Shown in pieces: positions 1 to 10,449 of a DNA stretch of 64,000 nt; position 1 is the first letter of the stretch, and each line of letters starts with the position of its first letter. The translations under genes were made by a program, and so were the position numbers. The notes below the pieces were generated by a model, which made no database searches, was not told where the DNA came from, and worked only from the letters and a program-made list of their open reading frames with translations. Source of the DNA: Venturia oleaginea (taxonomy: Eukaryota; Ascomycota; Dothideomycetes; Venturiales; Venturiaceae); contig JABMLP010000028.1 in the NCBI GenBank assembly GCA_013176395.1, forward strand, positions 463,281 to 527,280. Direction: 5' to 3'.

Positions 1-764
1 TTGCTTGCTGGATGTTTTTGTCAACCTTGCTGTGCCCCTGTCCAGCTCGGAGATCAAGTGAGATGGAAAGCAATAGCAATTCACCACAAATACAACTTGA
101 CGATGAAAATCACCCTCAGTATGCGAGATACGCTCTGGGGTCGGAGATACAGTCAATTGATGTCGTTCCTCTCTTCTCGTTCTCGCAAAAAGGCTTACGT
201 GTGCTCCCCGCTGCCCGCAATTGTGGCCGCGACTCACAGAGGACATTGTCAACCTCAACCTGGCCTCTCGCATCCTGCGTCGTACGACTAATTCAATGTC
301 TAGCACGGGTATCACGTTTCATCAACATGCACTCAGGTTAATGCTACCGCGTCTCGAAAACTGTCTTGTCTCCTGGGTTGCCGACGATACCAAGCCATGA
401 AAAGTTCAACGATTCTTTTTTGTAGCAGACCGTTAGGCCTATCTCCAAGATTGAGAGGTCATGATGATTCAGAAGATCTCTATTGGATGGTATATTTGAC
501 ACTTGGTGATATCTGGCAATATGAGGTTCAGCATGATTACTCACGCCTAGTATTTCTTCTTTGTTTCTTCGGACGTACTCGACCTAGAGGCGCTTCTCAG
601 GTCTGCCAAACACTATCGGGTATTGTATTGTACGCTTATGAAACATATCTCACAGGCTATTCTTAAACGATTTGAGCCTGGCAATCGTAGTCGCATCTCC
701 TAAATATAGAACTGCAGTCCCGATCCTTTCCGAAAACCCATCTTATACCTCCACTCCTTCTCGT
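1..764. other. Window edge, no gene recognised
   Basis: Only short overlapping open frames occur here, the longest ending at about 341 on the plus strand. None has a recognisable domain, a convincing start context or splice sites. It could be the end of a gene cut by the window edge, but nothing supports that directly. Confidence 0.4.
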
Positions 765-1418
765 TCAATCAACCTTGACATCCTCGCAAGGTCGCAACGA
801 GATAACTTTACCTTCCTGCACTCTATTCTTTCCAGCCCTATATTTCGCCTCTAAGATATAAAGCTCCTCGACCTGCTTCCCAGAAGCAAGCCAATGCTGC
901 GCGGCCTCCAAGCGCTTCATCTCCTCGTTCATGTATCCAAATAAACGAGGCATATAGTTCATTGGATAATCCGCTCGCTGCGGGCTCGAAGGTTTTTGCT
1001 TGGTTGTCGGAGGTGGGCATGATTCTTCTGCGAAGGAAACCTTAACGGAGCGGCGCGAATGTGGCTCGTTGCTATTCTCGGCGTCTCCAACTTTGTTCTG
1101 CTCCCTCGTGGAGAGGATTAACCTCCCCAATGTCCCTATCAAATCCTCCAGGCTCCACTTGACCACTGTACCATAATATTCCCAGGCCGACGCGCGAAGA
1201 GGCGTATTCCTCATCTTTGCGTCCCACTTTTTGAACCGATCGTGGGGGCGAACGAATTTCCGATCTTGCGTCGCGCTACGAAGGGTTTGGAAAAGGTCTT
1301 TGCACTCGATGATTAAATTGGCAACTGTGATGGCGATTGTTGGTAATATGGGTACAGTGCTGATGGTGGTCGCTGGCGTGTCGCTGGTCTGCTGTCTTGT
1401 ACGATAGTGGAAAGACAT
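765..1418 (-). CDS. Hypothetical protein, 217 aa
   Basis: A single open frame of 217 codons begins with a true ATG (complement of 1416-1418). I do not recognise the family. The N-terminal third contains a hydrophobic Val/Ile-rich stretch (about residues 20-40), the middle is Arg/Ser-rich and polar, and the C-terminal part looks helical and charged with many Glu, Lys and Arg. No signal peptide or known motif is visible. There is no overlap with neighbours: the Gea gene starts 1.6 kb downstream on the opposite strand. The length of the frame and its protein-like composition favour a real gene or an exon of one. A further 5' exon cannot be excluded. Confidence 0.45.
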   Translation of the reverse strand: MSFHYRTRQQTSDTPATTISTVPILPTIAITVANLIIECKDLFQTLRSATQDRKFVRPHDRFKKWDAKMRNTPLRASAWEYYGTVVKWSLEDLIGTLGRLILSTREQNKVGDAENSNEPHSRRSVKVSFAEESCPPPTTKQKPSSPQRADYPMNYMPRLFGYMNEEMKRLEAAQHWLASGKQVEELYILEAKYRAGKNRVQEGKVISLRPCEDVKVD

Positions 1419-3019
1419 TCTTGCGATAGAAGCTTTGGTTGATCAGGTTGTAATTCTGCACTCGTGTCTTTGGACTGGAGATCTCTCGGTTTGGGAAATT
1501 TGAAAAGTCGAATTGACTGCGAACATACCTCTTAAATATTAGATACGGTGCTTCGCTTTGACTGAGAAATTTGTATTGGTCTTGTGCGGGCCTTCCGTAT
1601 CATTGTAGGTCTCGCTTTGATATCTATGGATCCTCTTCCAAACTGGAGAACTTGTGAGCTAGATACCCTGACCTATTATATATCGAAAAAGTTGAGACTG
1701 CTAGGAGTGCGAACGAGAACAGGACGTCTGAAGTTGTGCGAAAGTTGAGCAAGATTTATCTTATCACTACTACAAGTCCTTTCAAGGTTCTGAAAGACTC
1801 CCCATCAAAATCGAAGCTTGGTAGATTCAGTTCTACCATTAGTAATTGTGGGTAGCTATTACTGGTAGACATTCAATTCCCAACCACTGCGGCTGGCTCA
1901 ACATTCTCTTTTCTTAAAATAAAAATCTCGTTGGTCCCAGTGAATGCGTCCAGTACTCTCTCCAATAGAGCTCTGACAAACCATGGTCGATATCGATAAT
2001 TTTCCGGAAATCCGGATGAACAATTTTGCCAGAAATTCATCGATATCGACCTGGAATTGGGGGATTTCAAAAAGAGAGCGTTATCGCGCAAGTCGTGATG
2101 AGATCGATTTGACCAAGGTCCATCTTTTGTTCCATTTCTCCTTCTTCTCCGCTTTCTTGGTGTTCTTATTCAGGGGCTTGTGATAGAATCATTTCGGACG
2201 ATTATCTCGTAACGCGCATAGCCCAATCTCGCAATCTCAACATCGACCTTGCGAAGTAAGCAATGAAAGTGTGGTGTTGAAGCCGTACCAAAGGCGGCTG
2301 GCATAATGCTGAAGCTTTAAAGCCCCAAATCGAGTACCGCTGGTTTCGCGTTCGAACTCTGTAGTGGTGAGACTTCGGTTCTCACATCCCAATTTTCGAT
2401 AACGGCTAGTGTTCTGGCGACAAACGGCGGTAGGAAACTGCCTTCCATGGTCTGCACGTCGTTCTTACAATGAATTGTGAAGGGCCGGGGGGGGGGAGAA
2501 GGATGATGAGATGGCCAAAGTAGAGTCTGCAGATATCGAAAAGAACCGTCCATGAAATTCGGACCCTTGATTCTGTGGTGAATATGCGCAATACTTGTCA
2601 GTTTATGTCCCATCTATTCTATATTGCAATCCGATATTCTGACGGTAATTGAAGTCTTCTCCGAGTACTGGGTCGTGGCCGAAGTGGAAGTGGAAGAGGA
2701 CAGATATGATGACCGGAGACATGATGAAGAGTTAGGCAGATACTTCGAGGGGGAAGTTGACAGATATAGTTGTTGATGACTGGAAGAGCGACTGGAAGAG
2801 CAGCCTGATGGAACCTTGAGTACGTGTCCGTAACGATTGAGTAAGACCAAATCCTATCTTAGGAATATTTCGCAAGAAAGTGAAGTCGGTACGCGTTGTA
2901 AATCTCCACGCGAACCCTGTCGCGTACAACTACTATCCACGGAGTCGGGTGAGATGTTGCCGCAAGCTGTCCTCGACAAAACATATTATCGCGACCAAGA
3001 CCCCAAATACCCGCCAACT
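1419..3019. other. Intergenic region before the ARF-GEF gene
   Basis: No convincing gene is seen. It contains a 13-bp inverted repeat (1984-1996 against 2039-2051), a run of nine G at about 2489, and probably the promoter and 5' UTR of the plus-strand gene that starts at 3020. A frame is open upstream of 3020 from 2837, but the family normally begins near the ATG at 3020. Confidence 0.5.
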
Positions 3020-6000
3020 ATGGCTGACATGGCCGTCCTCATGCCCCCGAGGCCAACCCCACTCACTGTGGCTGTCGACCCGGTCGGCCTGGTCATTACA
3101 GAATGCATCGCCGTCATGAGCGCCATGCGAAAACACCCCCGATGGGCACATTCAAGCGTAGGGGCTATTCTCAGTGGTGGAACCGAGGCTACAGCATTGG
3201 GGACAAGAAGAGGAGGGACCACAGGGTAACGAGGACTCATCTTTGGCTCTAGACGCAGGATGGAGATGGGGGGCTAGGAGTAAGAAAGGAAAGAGTCTAC
3301 AGGATAACCCTCTCATGAGTTCCTTCACGAAATTGAGGAGCCAATTGAGAGGATGTAAAGGTACGGGAATAGGTCCTGAAAAGGGGGGTAGAGTACTGAT
3401 ATACGTGTGGAATAGATATCAAGACGTTCGATACACCAAGACTACTCCATCCTTTCCTTCAAGTCATACGAAGCTCCTCTACCTCCGCCTCGATCACGTC
3501 GCTCGCCCTCATAGCCATGACGAAGTTCCTTTCCTACAGCGTAATCTCAAGAGACTCACTACGATTGCCGTTTGCTCTACAGAATCTGGCAGCTGCAATC
3601 ACGCATTGCCGATTTGAGGCGAGCAGTACTTCAGCAGATGAGATTGTATACGTTAGGATACTCAACCTTATGGAGGCTTTGATATCAGGGCCCACAGGAG
3701 ACATGTTGAGCGACGAGAGTGTGTGCCAGATTATGGAGACAGGGCTAGGCTTGTGCTGCGACCAGAGGTTCACGCAAATACTGCAGCGGTCGGCGGAAAT
3801 CACAATGGTTTCAATGTGTCAGATTATCTTTGAGCGGCTAAAGCATCTCGAATTTGAGGCTGGCGACGAGCCCGGCGCGTTGGACGAAGTTACGAAGGAC
3901 GACATGGACACCGTGAAGATGGATATGGAACCTACGACAAATGGCGAGAGCACACTCGCGCCGGAGATTGCCACCAACGGAGAGCAACACAACTCTCCTG
4001 GCGCGGAAGCAGAAACAGCAGGGACGACAGAGGCAACAATGGACTCAGAGAAAAGCCAGGAACTGGAACCTTTACTCGCAGCACCGCAAGTGGAGGATCC
4101 AAACAGCAGTACGGTGGACCTTGGAGTGCAGAGTGATGATGAGGAAGCTTTGGTAAAACCGTACTCGCTTCCCTCGATCAAAGAGTTATTCCGGAGTCTG
4201 GTCGAGCTGTTGGACCCACACGACAAGTCGTATACGGATACGATGCGGGTGATGGCATTAAGGATTGTGGATGTGGCACTGGAGGTTGCAGGTCCATCAA
4301 TCGCAAGCCACCCGAGTCTGGCTTCATTGGCAAAAGACACGCTTTGCCGGCATCTCTTCCAGCTTGTGCGATCGGAAAATATGGCAATTCTCAACGAGTC
4401 TCTACGTGTGGCGGGCACACTATTGGCTACGTGCCGGAATGTGCTCAAGCTGCAACAAGAGCTTTATCTCTCGTATCTGGTCGCTTGTCTCTTCCCACGG
4501 GTCACGATACCTCATGAGCCTGGTATTGACCCAAAGCTGTATGAAGGCGTGCCGCAGGCTCCAGGTGTGATCAAGCCAGCGCCAGCTCAGCAGTCGGGGG
4601 GAGGGAGTGGACGAAACACGCCTGTTCCAGTCAGGGATCGTCAACGACTCGGTCTCGAGGGTGGATCACGCAAGCCGGATGCAAGAGAAGCTATGATTGA
4701 AAGCATTGGTGCCCTAGTTCGGATGCCAACTTTTATGGCAGAATTGTTCGTCAACTATGATTGCCAGGTTGATCGGCATGACATTTGTGCCGACCTGGTC
4801 GGACTTCTCTCACGAAACGCGTTTCCAGACTCTGCAACTTGGAGTACGACAAACGTGCCACCGCTTTGTCTTGATGCTCTTTTAGGATTTGTGCAGACGA
4901 TGGCAGATCGATTGGACGACGAACCTGTCACTGAAGGTTTCCCTTCTGCGGAACAGCTGCGGAACCAACGCGATCTTAAGGCGACAATCATCAGAGGCAC
5001 GGCCAAATTCAACGAGTCACCTAAAGCAGGTGTCGCCTTCCTCGCCTCTCACGGCGTCATATCGAGTGTGGATGACCCAAAAGCCATCGCGCAATTTGTT
5101 CAAGGCAGTTCACGGCTTGATAAGAAAGTTCTTGGGGATTTCATATCGAAGGGCTCGAATGAGAAGATTCTGATAGCTTTCTTGGAGGCCTTTAATTTTG
5201 AAGGCAAAACAGTTGAAGAGTCGCTCCGCGAAGTTCTGTACACTTTCCGTCTGCCAGGAGAGTCGCAATTGATTGAACGTATCGTTGTTGAATTTGCTAG
5301 GAAGTACATCAAGGACGGGAATCACGACAACATCGCCAACGAGGACGCCATCTTTGTCCTAACTTACGCTATCATTATGCTAAACACCGACCAGTTCAAC
5401 CCCAATGTCAAAGATGCGCAGCGCATGAAGCTGGACAACTTTGCGAGGAACTTGAGAGGTGTCAACGATGGCAAAGATTTCGACATTGAGTATCTCGAGT
5501 CGATATTCCTGTCCATCAAGTCGAAGGAAATTGTATTGCCAGAAGAACACAGTAACAAAGACGCCTTCGGACATGCTTGGAAAGAGCTTCTGGTTAAGGT
5601 CGACACCGCGTCTGATCTGGTCATTTGCAATACTAATATTTACGACGCTGACATGTTTGCTGCTACGTGGAAACCCATTGTTGCCACGCTCTCGTATGTT
5701 TTCATGTCAGCTTCAGAGGATGCAGTTTTCTCGAGAGTCTTCACGGGATTTGCACAATGCGCGCAAATCGCCGCGAGACATGGTTTGAGTGATGCGCTGG
5801 ACAAGATTGTGTTCTCGTTGAGCTCCATCAGTACTTTGGCAACAGGAACCTTGCCCAGCACTTCATTGAATACTGAAGTCCAAGCTAATGGGAAGAGCGT
5901 CATGGTATCTGAAACTGCCGTGCGATTCGGCCGCGATGACCGCGCTCAACAAGCCACCGTCGTCCTGTTCCACGTTCTAGAGGGCAATGAAGCGACTTTG

Positions 6001-8160
6001 CGTGACGGATGGGAATACGTATTTCGCATCATGTTGAACCTTTTCATCAATTCTCTCATTCCAGCTAGCTTTAAGTCGCAACACCTTGATCTACCGGCGA
6101 TACCACTACAGCCACCTGCTCAAGTCATTGACAGAGGCGAGAGACATGCCGAGGGCGGATTGTTTTCAGGTCTCTCGAGTTACTTGAGCAGTTTTGCAAA
6201 CGATGAACCTCCGGAGCCGAGTGAACAGGAAATCGAAGACACGCTTGCCGCAGTGGACTGCATCGGGCAATGCGATTTTGAACAGTTCGTGGAACGCATT
6301 AGGTGAGTTGACTCTCTTCTGAGTGTGTTCGAATCCCTGAGAATTCCTGGAGAGCTGCCATCCAACATTCTTAGTCGCGTTTGGAGGTCGTCATCGAAAT
6401 CTCTGTTCCACATGGGTGCGTCAAAAGATCTTGGTCTCTTCTTTTCAGGCTCGCTAGAAATTGTAGCCATTGCACTGCTATCAGAGCTCTAGTCGTTGAA
6501 GCCGCTTTATCCATTGTCGAGTTGTCTTGGATTCTGGCTAACATATTCTTTCATAGCAACTTACCTGTTGATTCTCTGAAGTCTGTGATCGACACCCTTT
6601 TGAGCCAAATTCCAGAGGATTCGAGCCCAAGCGTTATTACTGTCAAGCCTGATCTGCCTCCCACGAGCCCGAGGACTAGTGGCACGAGGAGGAAGGCCAA
6701 CACTCCTACTTACGATCCCACGATGGTCTTCGTACTTGAGCTGGCCACGATATTGACATTGAAGGACGAAGAATCAGTGCGTGAACTTGGTAAAGATGTC
6801 GCTGGCGCACTGGAATCTGTCATCCGAAACGCTTCAAATATGCATTACGTGGCCATCTCGAGAGTGGTATATTATATTTTGACTCTGTTGAGGTCGAGCG
6901 ATGTAAGTGTCTCTTCATGCTGGGCGATGCCACTTGCGTGCTCAAGACTAACGACTGTAGGACTACGGCTTCCTCCGCGCGCCCGTAGTTTTACATGCCT
7001 TTGCCACGTTTGACCAGGAACTACTGGAGCAGTGTGCTCTTCCTCTCATCAAAGGAATGGCAGATTGCATTCAGGGGTCTTCTTCTGGCCTTCGGAGCGA
7101 GATGGCCACTTCTCCCGACTTTTGGGACATTCTTCGCAAGCTGCATAGTGTTCAGGAGGTCAGCCCGTACGTCTTCCGCATATTAGCAGAGCTGCAGACG
7201 TCACCTTCAACCCAACCTGCCATCACGGCAGACAATTACGAGCAAGCCATCGTGCTTTTCAACGATTTTGCTACTGCTGGTGCTCAGGGAGCCAAGGACG
7301 AGCAGAGACGCGACATCGCCAGGAGAAGAAAGGATACCTCTGGTAAAGTGCCCAAGCCCAAACATAAGCATGAGGTTGAAAGAGCGGTGAAGGCCATGGG
7401 AATGGTCTACGAAATGACCTCTAGAGTTCCTTCATTCATCGCACAGTCTCACCTTGAGACTACAGAAGCCTGGACAGCGTACTGGTCCCCCATTTTCCGC
7501 GTCTTGACGCAGCAATGTCTCAACCCTTGCCGAGAGATTCGCACACAGGCTTTTTCCTGTCTCCGACAAACACTGCTGAATCCTATTCTTTTGACCAAGG
7601 AGGAGGGAGATCGGGATAAAGAGTGGACGGCTATCTTTGATGAGATTCTCTTCCCCTTGATCAACCAGTTACTTAAACCTGAGATTTATACTTCGGATCC
7701 TGGAGGTATGGGTGAGACGAGAGTAGAAGCCGCGACGCTTTTGTGTCGTATTTTCCTTCATTTCCTTGTTCAGTTGGCGGAGTGGGGTGGGATGGTGGCT
7801 CTCTGGGTTAAGATACTGGGAGTGATGGATCGGTTGATGGCGAGTGGACAGGGTGAAAGCCTTGTACGTCTACCCTACCACAACTCAAACTAACTGCAAA
7901 TTCAGCTTGCTAATTTACCGTCTTAGGAAGAAGCCGTCGCCGAAAACATGAAGAACATTCTGCTCGTTATGCAAAGTGGTGGGTACCTTGCGCCGCCGGA
8001 GGAGAAACCGGAACAGGCTGAGCTTTGGAATGAGACGTGGAAAAGGCTGAATCGTTTCTTGCCGCATTTACATAAAGAGCTTTATCCTGAGATCAAGGAG
8101 AAGGATAGGGGAGTGGAGGCGAACAAGGGGGAGGCTATTATTCCGATTGTTGAGAACTAG
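3020..8160 (+). CDS. GEA1: Sec7-domain ARF guanine-nucleotide exchange factor (Gea/GBF1 type)
   Basis: Activates ARF GTPases on Golgi membranes for COPI coat recruitment and retrograde transport. The Sec7 domain is encoded at about 4990-5560, with the catalytic glutamate region near the GESQLIERI motif and the conserved helix NTDQFNPNVK. The N-terminal DCB-like part and the C-terminal HDS regions follow the family order. Proposed exons are 3020-3225, 3266-3360, 3416-6302, 6557-6902, 6961-7863 and 7927-8160, giving about 1556 aa, the usual length. Introns at 3361-3415, 6903-6960 and 7864-7926 have clear GT/AG ends and keep frame; the one at 6903 has a CTAAC-like branch point. Two joins are less certain: the 40-nt intron at 3226-3265, needed to change frame, and the 254-nt intron at 6303-6556, which could hide a small exon. 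The ATG at 3020 was chosen because the following residues match the usual N-terminus of filamentous-fungus homologues. Confidence 0.9.
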
Positions 8161-9096
8161 AACTTGTATTTGTAGGTAATCGGGACATGGAGAGAGAGAG
8201 AGTGCACGCGAAAGCGCGATTGTTTTTGGAAAAACTTGGGCGATGATTGGGAGTTTGAGATTGTTGTAAGAATAAACGGGATAAAGGTTTCTTTTTAGAC
8301 CGTCACCGTCTCTTTTCAGCGAGAAGATTCTTTTTCGTCAAATCTTATAATGTCCCCATCCTATCCCTCACGTTTATACCTCAAAATCGTTCCTCGTTCG
8401 TTCCTGGGCGGTGGCGAATAGGATTTTCTAGATTCATTGTGACTTTTTGTAGTTTCTTTTCTGGTGATTTAGAGGCGTGCAGTGGGGATGGAGTGGGATG
8501 GATTGGTTACTGGTAGCTCCTCCGCTTTGCTGGCGAGGCTGTATGTGGTATTTGTCAAAAGGTGGATGAAGCAGACTGAAGTCTGAATTGATGATCGTGG
8601 GCATGCCCATATATATACACGATTGAGGGGCTCGTGTTCAAGCTAGTACAAATGAGGTGAATGAAATGAGTTCATTTGACAGTATTGTCTATGTTACTTT
8701 CTGGAGTACTCGTGGATTAGACCGTCTTACATACTTCTGGCGACATCGGTAGTTCTGCTGTTTCGAAGCGGCCGTCGATGATGTGGTATTATCGATGGTT
8801 GGGCCTTAAGCGCTGATGGTCCGAGTCATATCGTGGTGCCGTTCCTGTAACGTTTGTATCCCGGGTTCAGCGTTCCGTTCTCGTTTCCGTCTCTCGTGGT
8901 GAGGGATACAGGCACGAGGGATTTGACCCGTTATATCTTGATGTATCAAAAGGTAGCTGAAGCAGACTGATTTTTGAACTGAGAGGCTGAGGGCCTCGTA
9001 TATATACAGAATGTGTCTCGTGCACAGACCAATTCATTTGACATGATGTTGGTACGAGCGAGAGAGTGGTACTTCAGGATTCGCTTGTGGACTCAT
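8161..9096. other. Intergenic, with a degenerate direct repeat
   Basis: No gene is seen. The 3' UTR of the ARF-GEF gene lies at the left. Two diverged copies of a roughly 100-130 bp segment occur at about 8555-8690 and 8940-9045. They share blocks such as GAAGCAGACTGA, TATATATACA and TTCATTTGACA in the same order. Confidence 0.4.
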
Positions 9097-9470
9097 CTAT
9101 TCCCGATGGCTGTTGGGGGTATTGGTTGTAAAGTCTAACCGTGACCTTTGGAGCTTGTGTTTCTTGTGCGTGATGAAGGACGTCGAGGCGATCAGAATAA
9201 TGTCCAAAGGTACTTCGACACCGATACTAACCTGCAATCCTTGGTTGCAGTTCTCGGTACTGCTTGTTAACGATACGGCTGCAGAACTCGTGGTAAGAGC
9301 GGTATTAGAGGAAGTCTCTACTGCTACTAAGGAAGTTCCAGATAGTACTTCAAAAGATTCCGTTAGACTACAAGAAATAGTAGATATACCTTCCATACAA
9401 GCCAACGTAGATAAAACATTAAGCGTTGGGATTATCGAGCTCTCCCCTTTCCTTTAGACTACTAACTACA
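9097..9470 (-). pseudogene. C-terminal remnant of a Ser/Thr-rich single-pass surface protein
   Basis: The minus-strand frame reads as a Ser/Thr-rich stalk followed by a Cys-Asn-Gln-Gly-Leu-Gln-Val segment and a hydrophobic stretch resembling the membrane-spanning region of fungal Wsc- or Kelch-like surface proteins, then a short basic tail and a stop at 9097. In such proteins the membrane segment is glycine-rich; here three positions that are usually Gly appear as Ser, Glu and Asp. There is no start or N-terminal domain: the frame runs out just before the left terminal repeat of the pogo-type transposon at 9497. The family reading is an inference from the composition of the C-terminus only. 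Confidence 0.4.
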
Positions 9471-9568
9471 ATTATAGCTGTTCGTAATAGAATATCTATA
9501 ACGTATTCCACCACCCGAACCGCCACACCTCCCAGCCCGCCAAAATCTCTTGGCACGACGAACTCATG

Positions 9569-10088
9569 TTACGACTCTTCAATTTTATCGCTATCAACAA
9601 TAGATTCCAAGTCCGTCGTGCTACTATCTGATTCAGAAGATATCTCGATATCCTTTTTACACGTTCGCGCATTGTGCCCAGTCGCGCCGCAGTTTCCACA
9701 GCGCCTTTGATTTGGTCGGGCTGTTTCTTGATCACCACTACTACGAGTATTCTTTGATCCCTGAGGCGCAACAGACGCCTCAGCAGCTACCCGCGCTGCT
9801 GCAGTCCCATACTCCATAGCATCACTTTGCTGGATCCGCTTTCTTTTACGCCATTTTCGCTTCGTCATTACTACCAATTGCTCTTCAAGCTCGTGGTTTC
9901 GTGCAACAAGTAGGGCGTTCTGGTGCAGCATCAATTCAGCGCCTTTAACGAGCTGTGAAAAGCATGCCTGCGCAGTAAGTAACCGGTGACCGAGTAAAAG
10001 ACTCGCTTATGAGCTTGGATTGGGATCCAAATTCATGAGTATTGCTTGGAGTCTTTGACTGCCACGGCGTTTCTAGGAGACTAGGAGA
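9569..10088 (-). pseudogene. Transposase 3' part of the pogo-type element (zinc-knuckle tail)
   Basis: This is the C-terminal part of the DDE transposase whose N-terminal part lies beyond 21388. It encodes a helical, charged segment and a CCHC zinc knuckle (CGNCGATGHNARTCKK, at about 9650-9700), a common tail in fungal pogo-type transposases, then an acidic end and a stop at 9569. At about 9990-10010 the protein-like reading changes frame, so at least one small indel has occurred. The left break at 10088 is the copia insertion site. This fragment cannot make a functional protein on its own. Confidence 0.75.
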
Positions 10089-10173
10089 TGTTGCAGTAAG
10101 GGTTGCAAGGTGATGTAAACATGTATGATGTCTATCATTGTGTATTGTATTGTTCTATGTTCAGCCGTAGAGC
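10089..10173 (-). repeat. Copia 3' LTR, left fragment
   Basis: The first 85 bp of the left copia LTR. It matches 21203-21287 and continues at 16295 after the gypsy insertion. Confidence 0.9.
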
Positions 10174-10377
10174 TGTCATGATCGAACTATGTTGGTATTC
10201 GAATGCAGTTAAACGTAGTTAAATGTGGTGGTTCTGCTCGATCAGGTCTAGCGCGAGACTGGTCGCAAGTACTTAGACTCGTCTCTACCTCTTAGTTAGC
10301 TCCTCATCCTTACAACTTCGCACATCCCATAGAATTCAAGTCATGCTTCCAAGTCAAGTCCAAGGTCAAACGTGACA
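10174..10377 (+). repeat. Gypsy 5' LTR
   Basis: 204 bp, starts TGTCATGATC and ends CGTGACA. It contains ATCCTTACAA at 10306-10315, complementary to the sequence just after the LTR. Confidence 0.95.
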
Positions 10378-10379
10378 GT

Positions 10380-10389
10380 TTGTAAGGAT
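10380..10389 (+). promoter_or_regulatory. Putative self-priming primer-binding site
   Basis: TTGTAAGGAT, two bases downstream of the 5' LTR, is an exact complement of ATCCTTACAA inside the LTR (10306-10315). Tf1/sushi-type chromoviruses prime reverse transcription by folding back the 5' end of their own RNA onto such a site. No match to a tRNA 3' end is apparent. Confidence 0.6.
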
Positions 10390-10449
10390 CCCTTTTCACG
10401 ATAAAAGTCGGGCTGCTATTGTCTACGCAGCCGACAAACCTCACCAACT

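Noticed and set aside
2837..3019. Earlier start for the ARF-GEF at 2837
   Set aside because: The frame is open, but the sequence before 3020 is not protein-like for this family and homologues start at the equivalent of 3020.
8850..8890. tRNA-like B-box (GGGTTCAGCGTTCC)
   Set aside because: No matching A-box or cloverleaf could be drawn around it.
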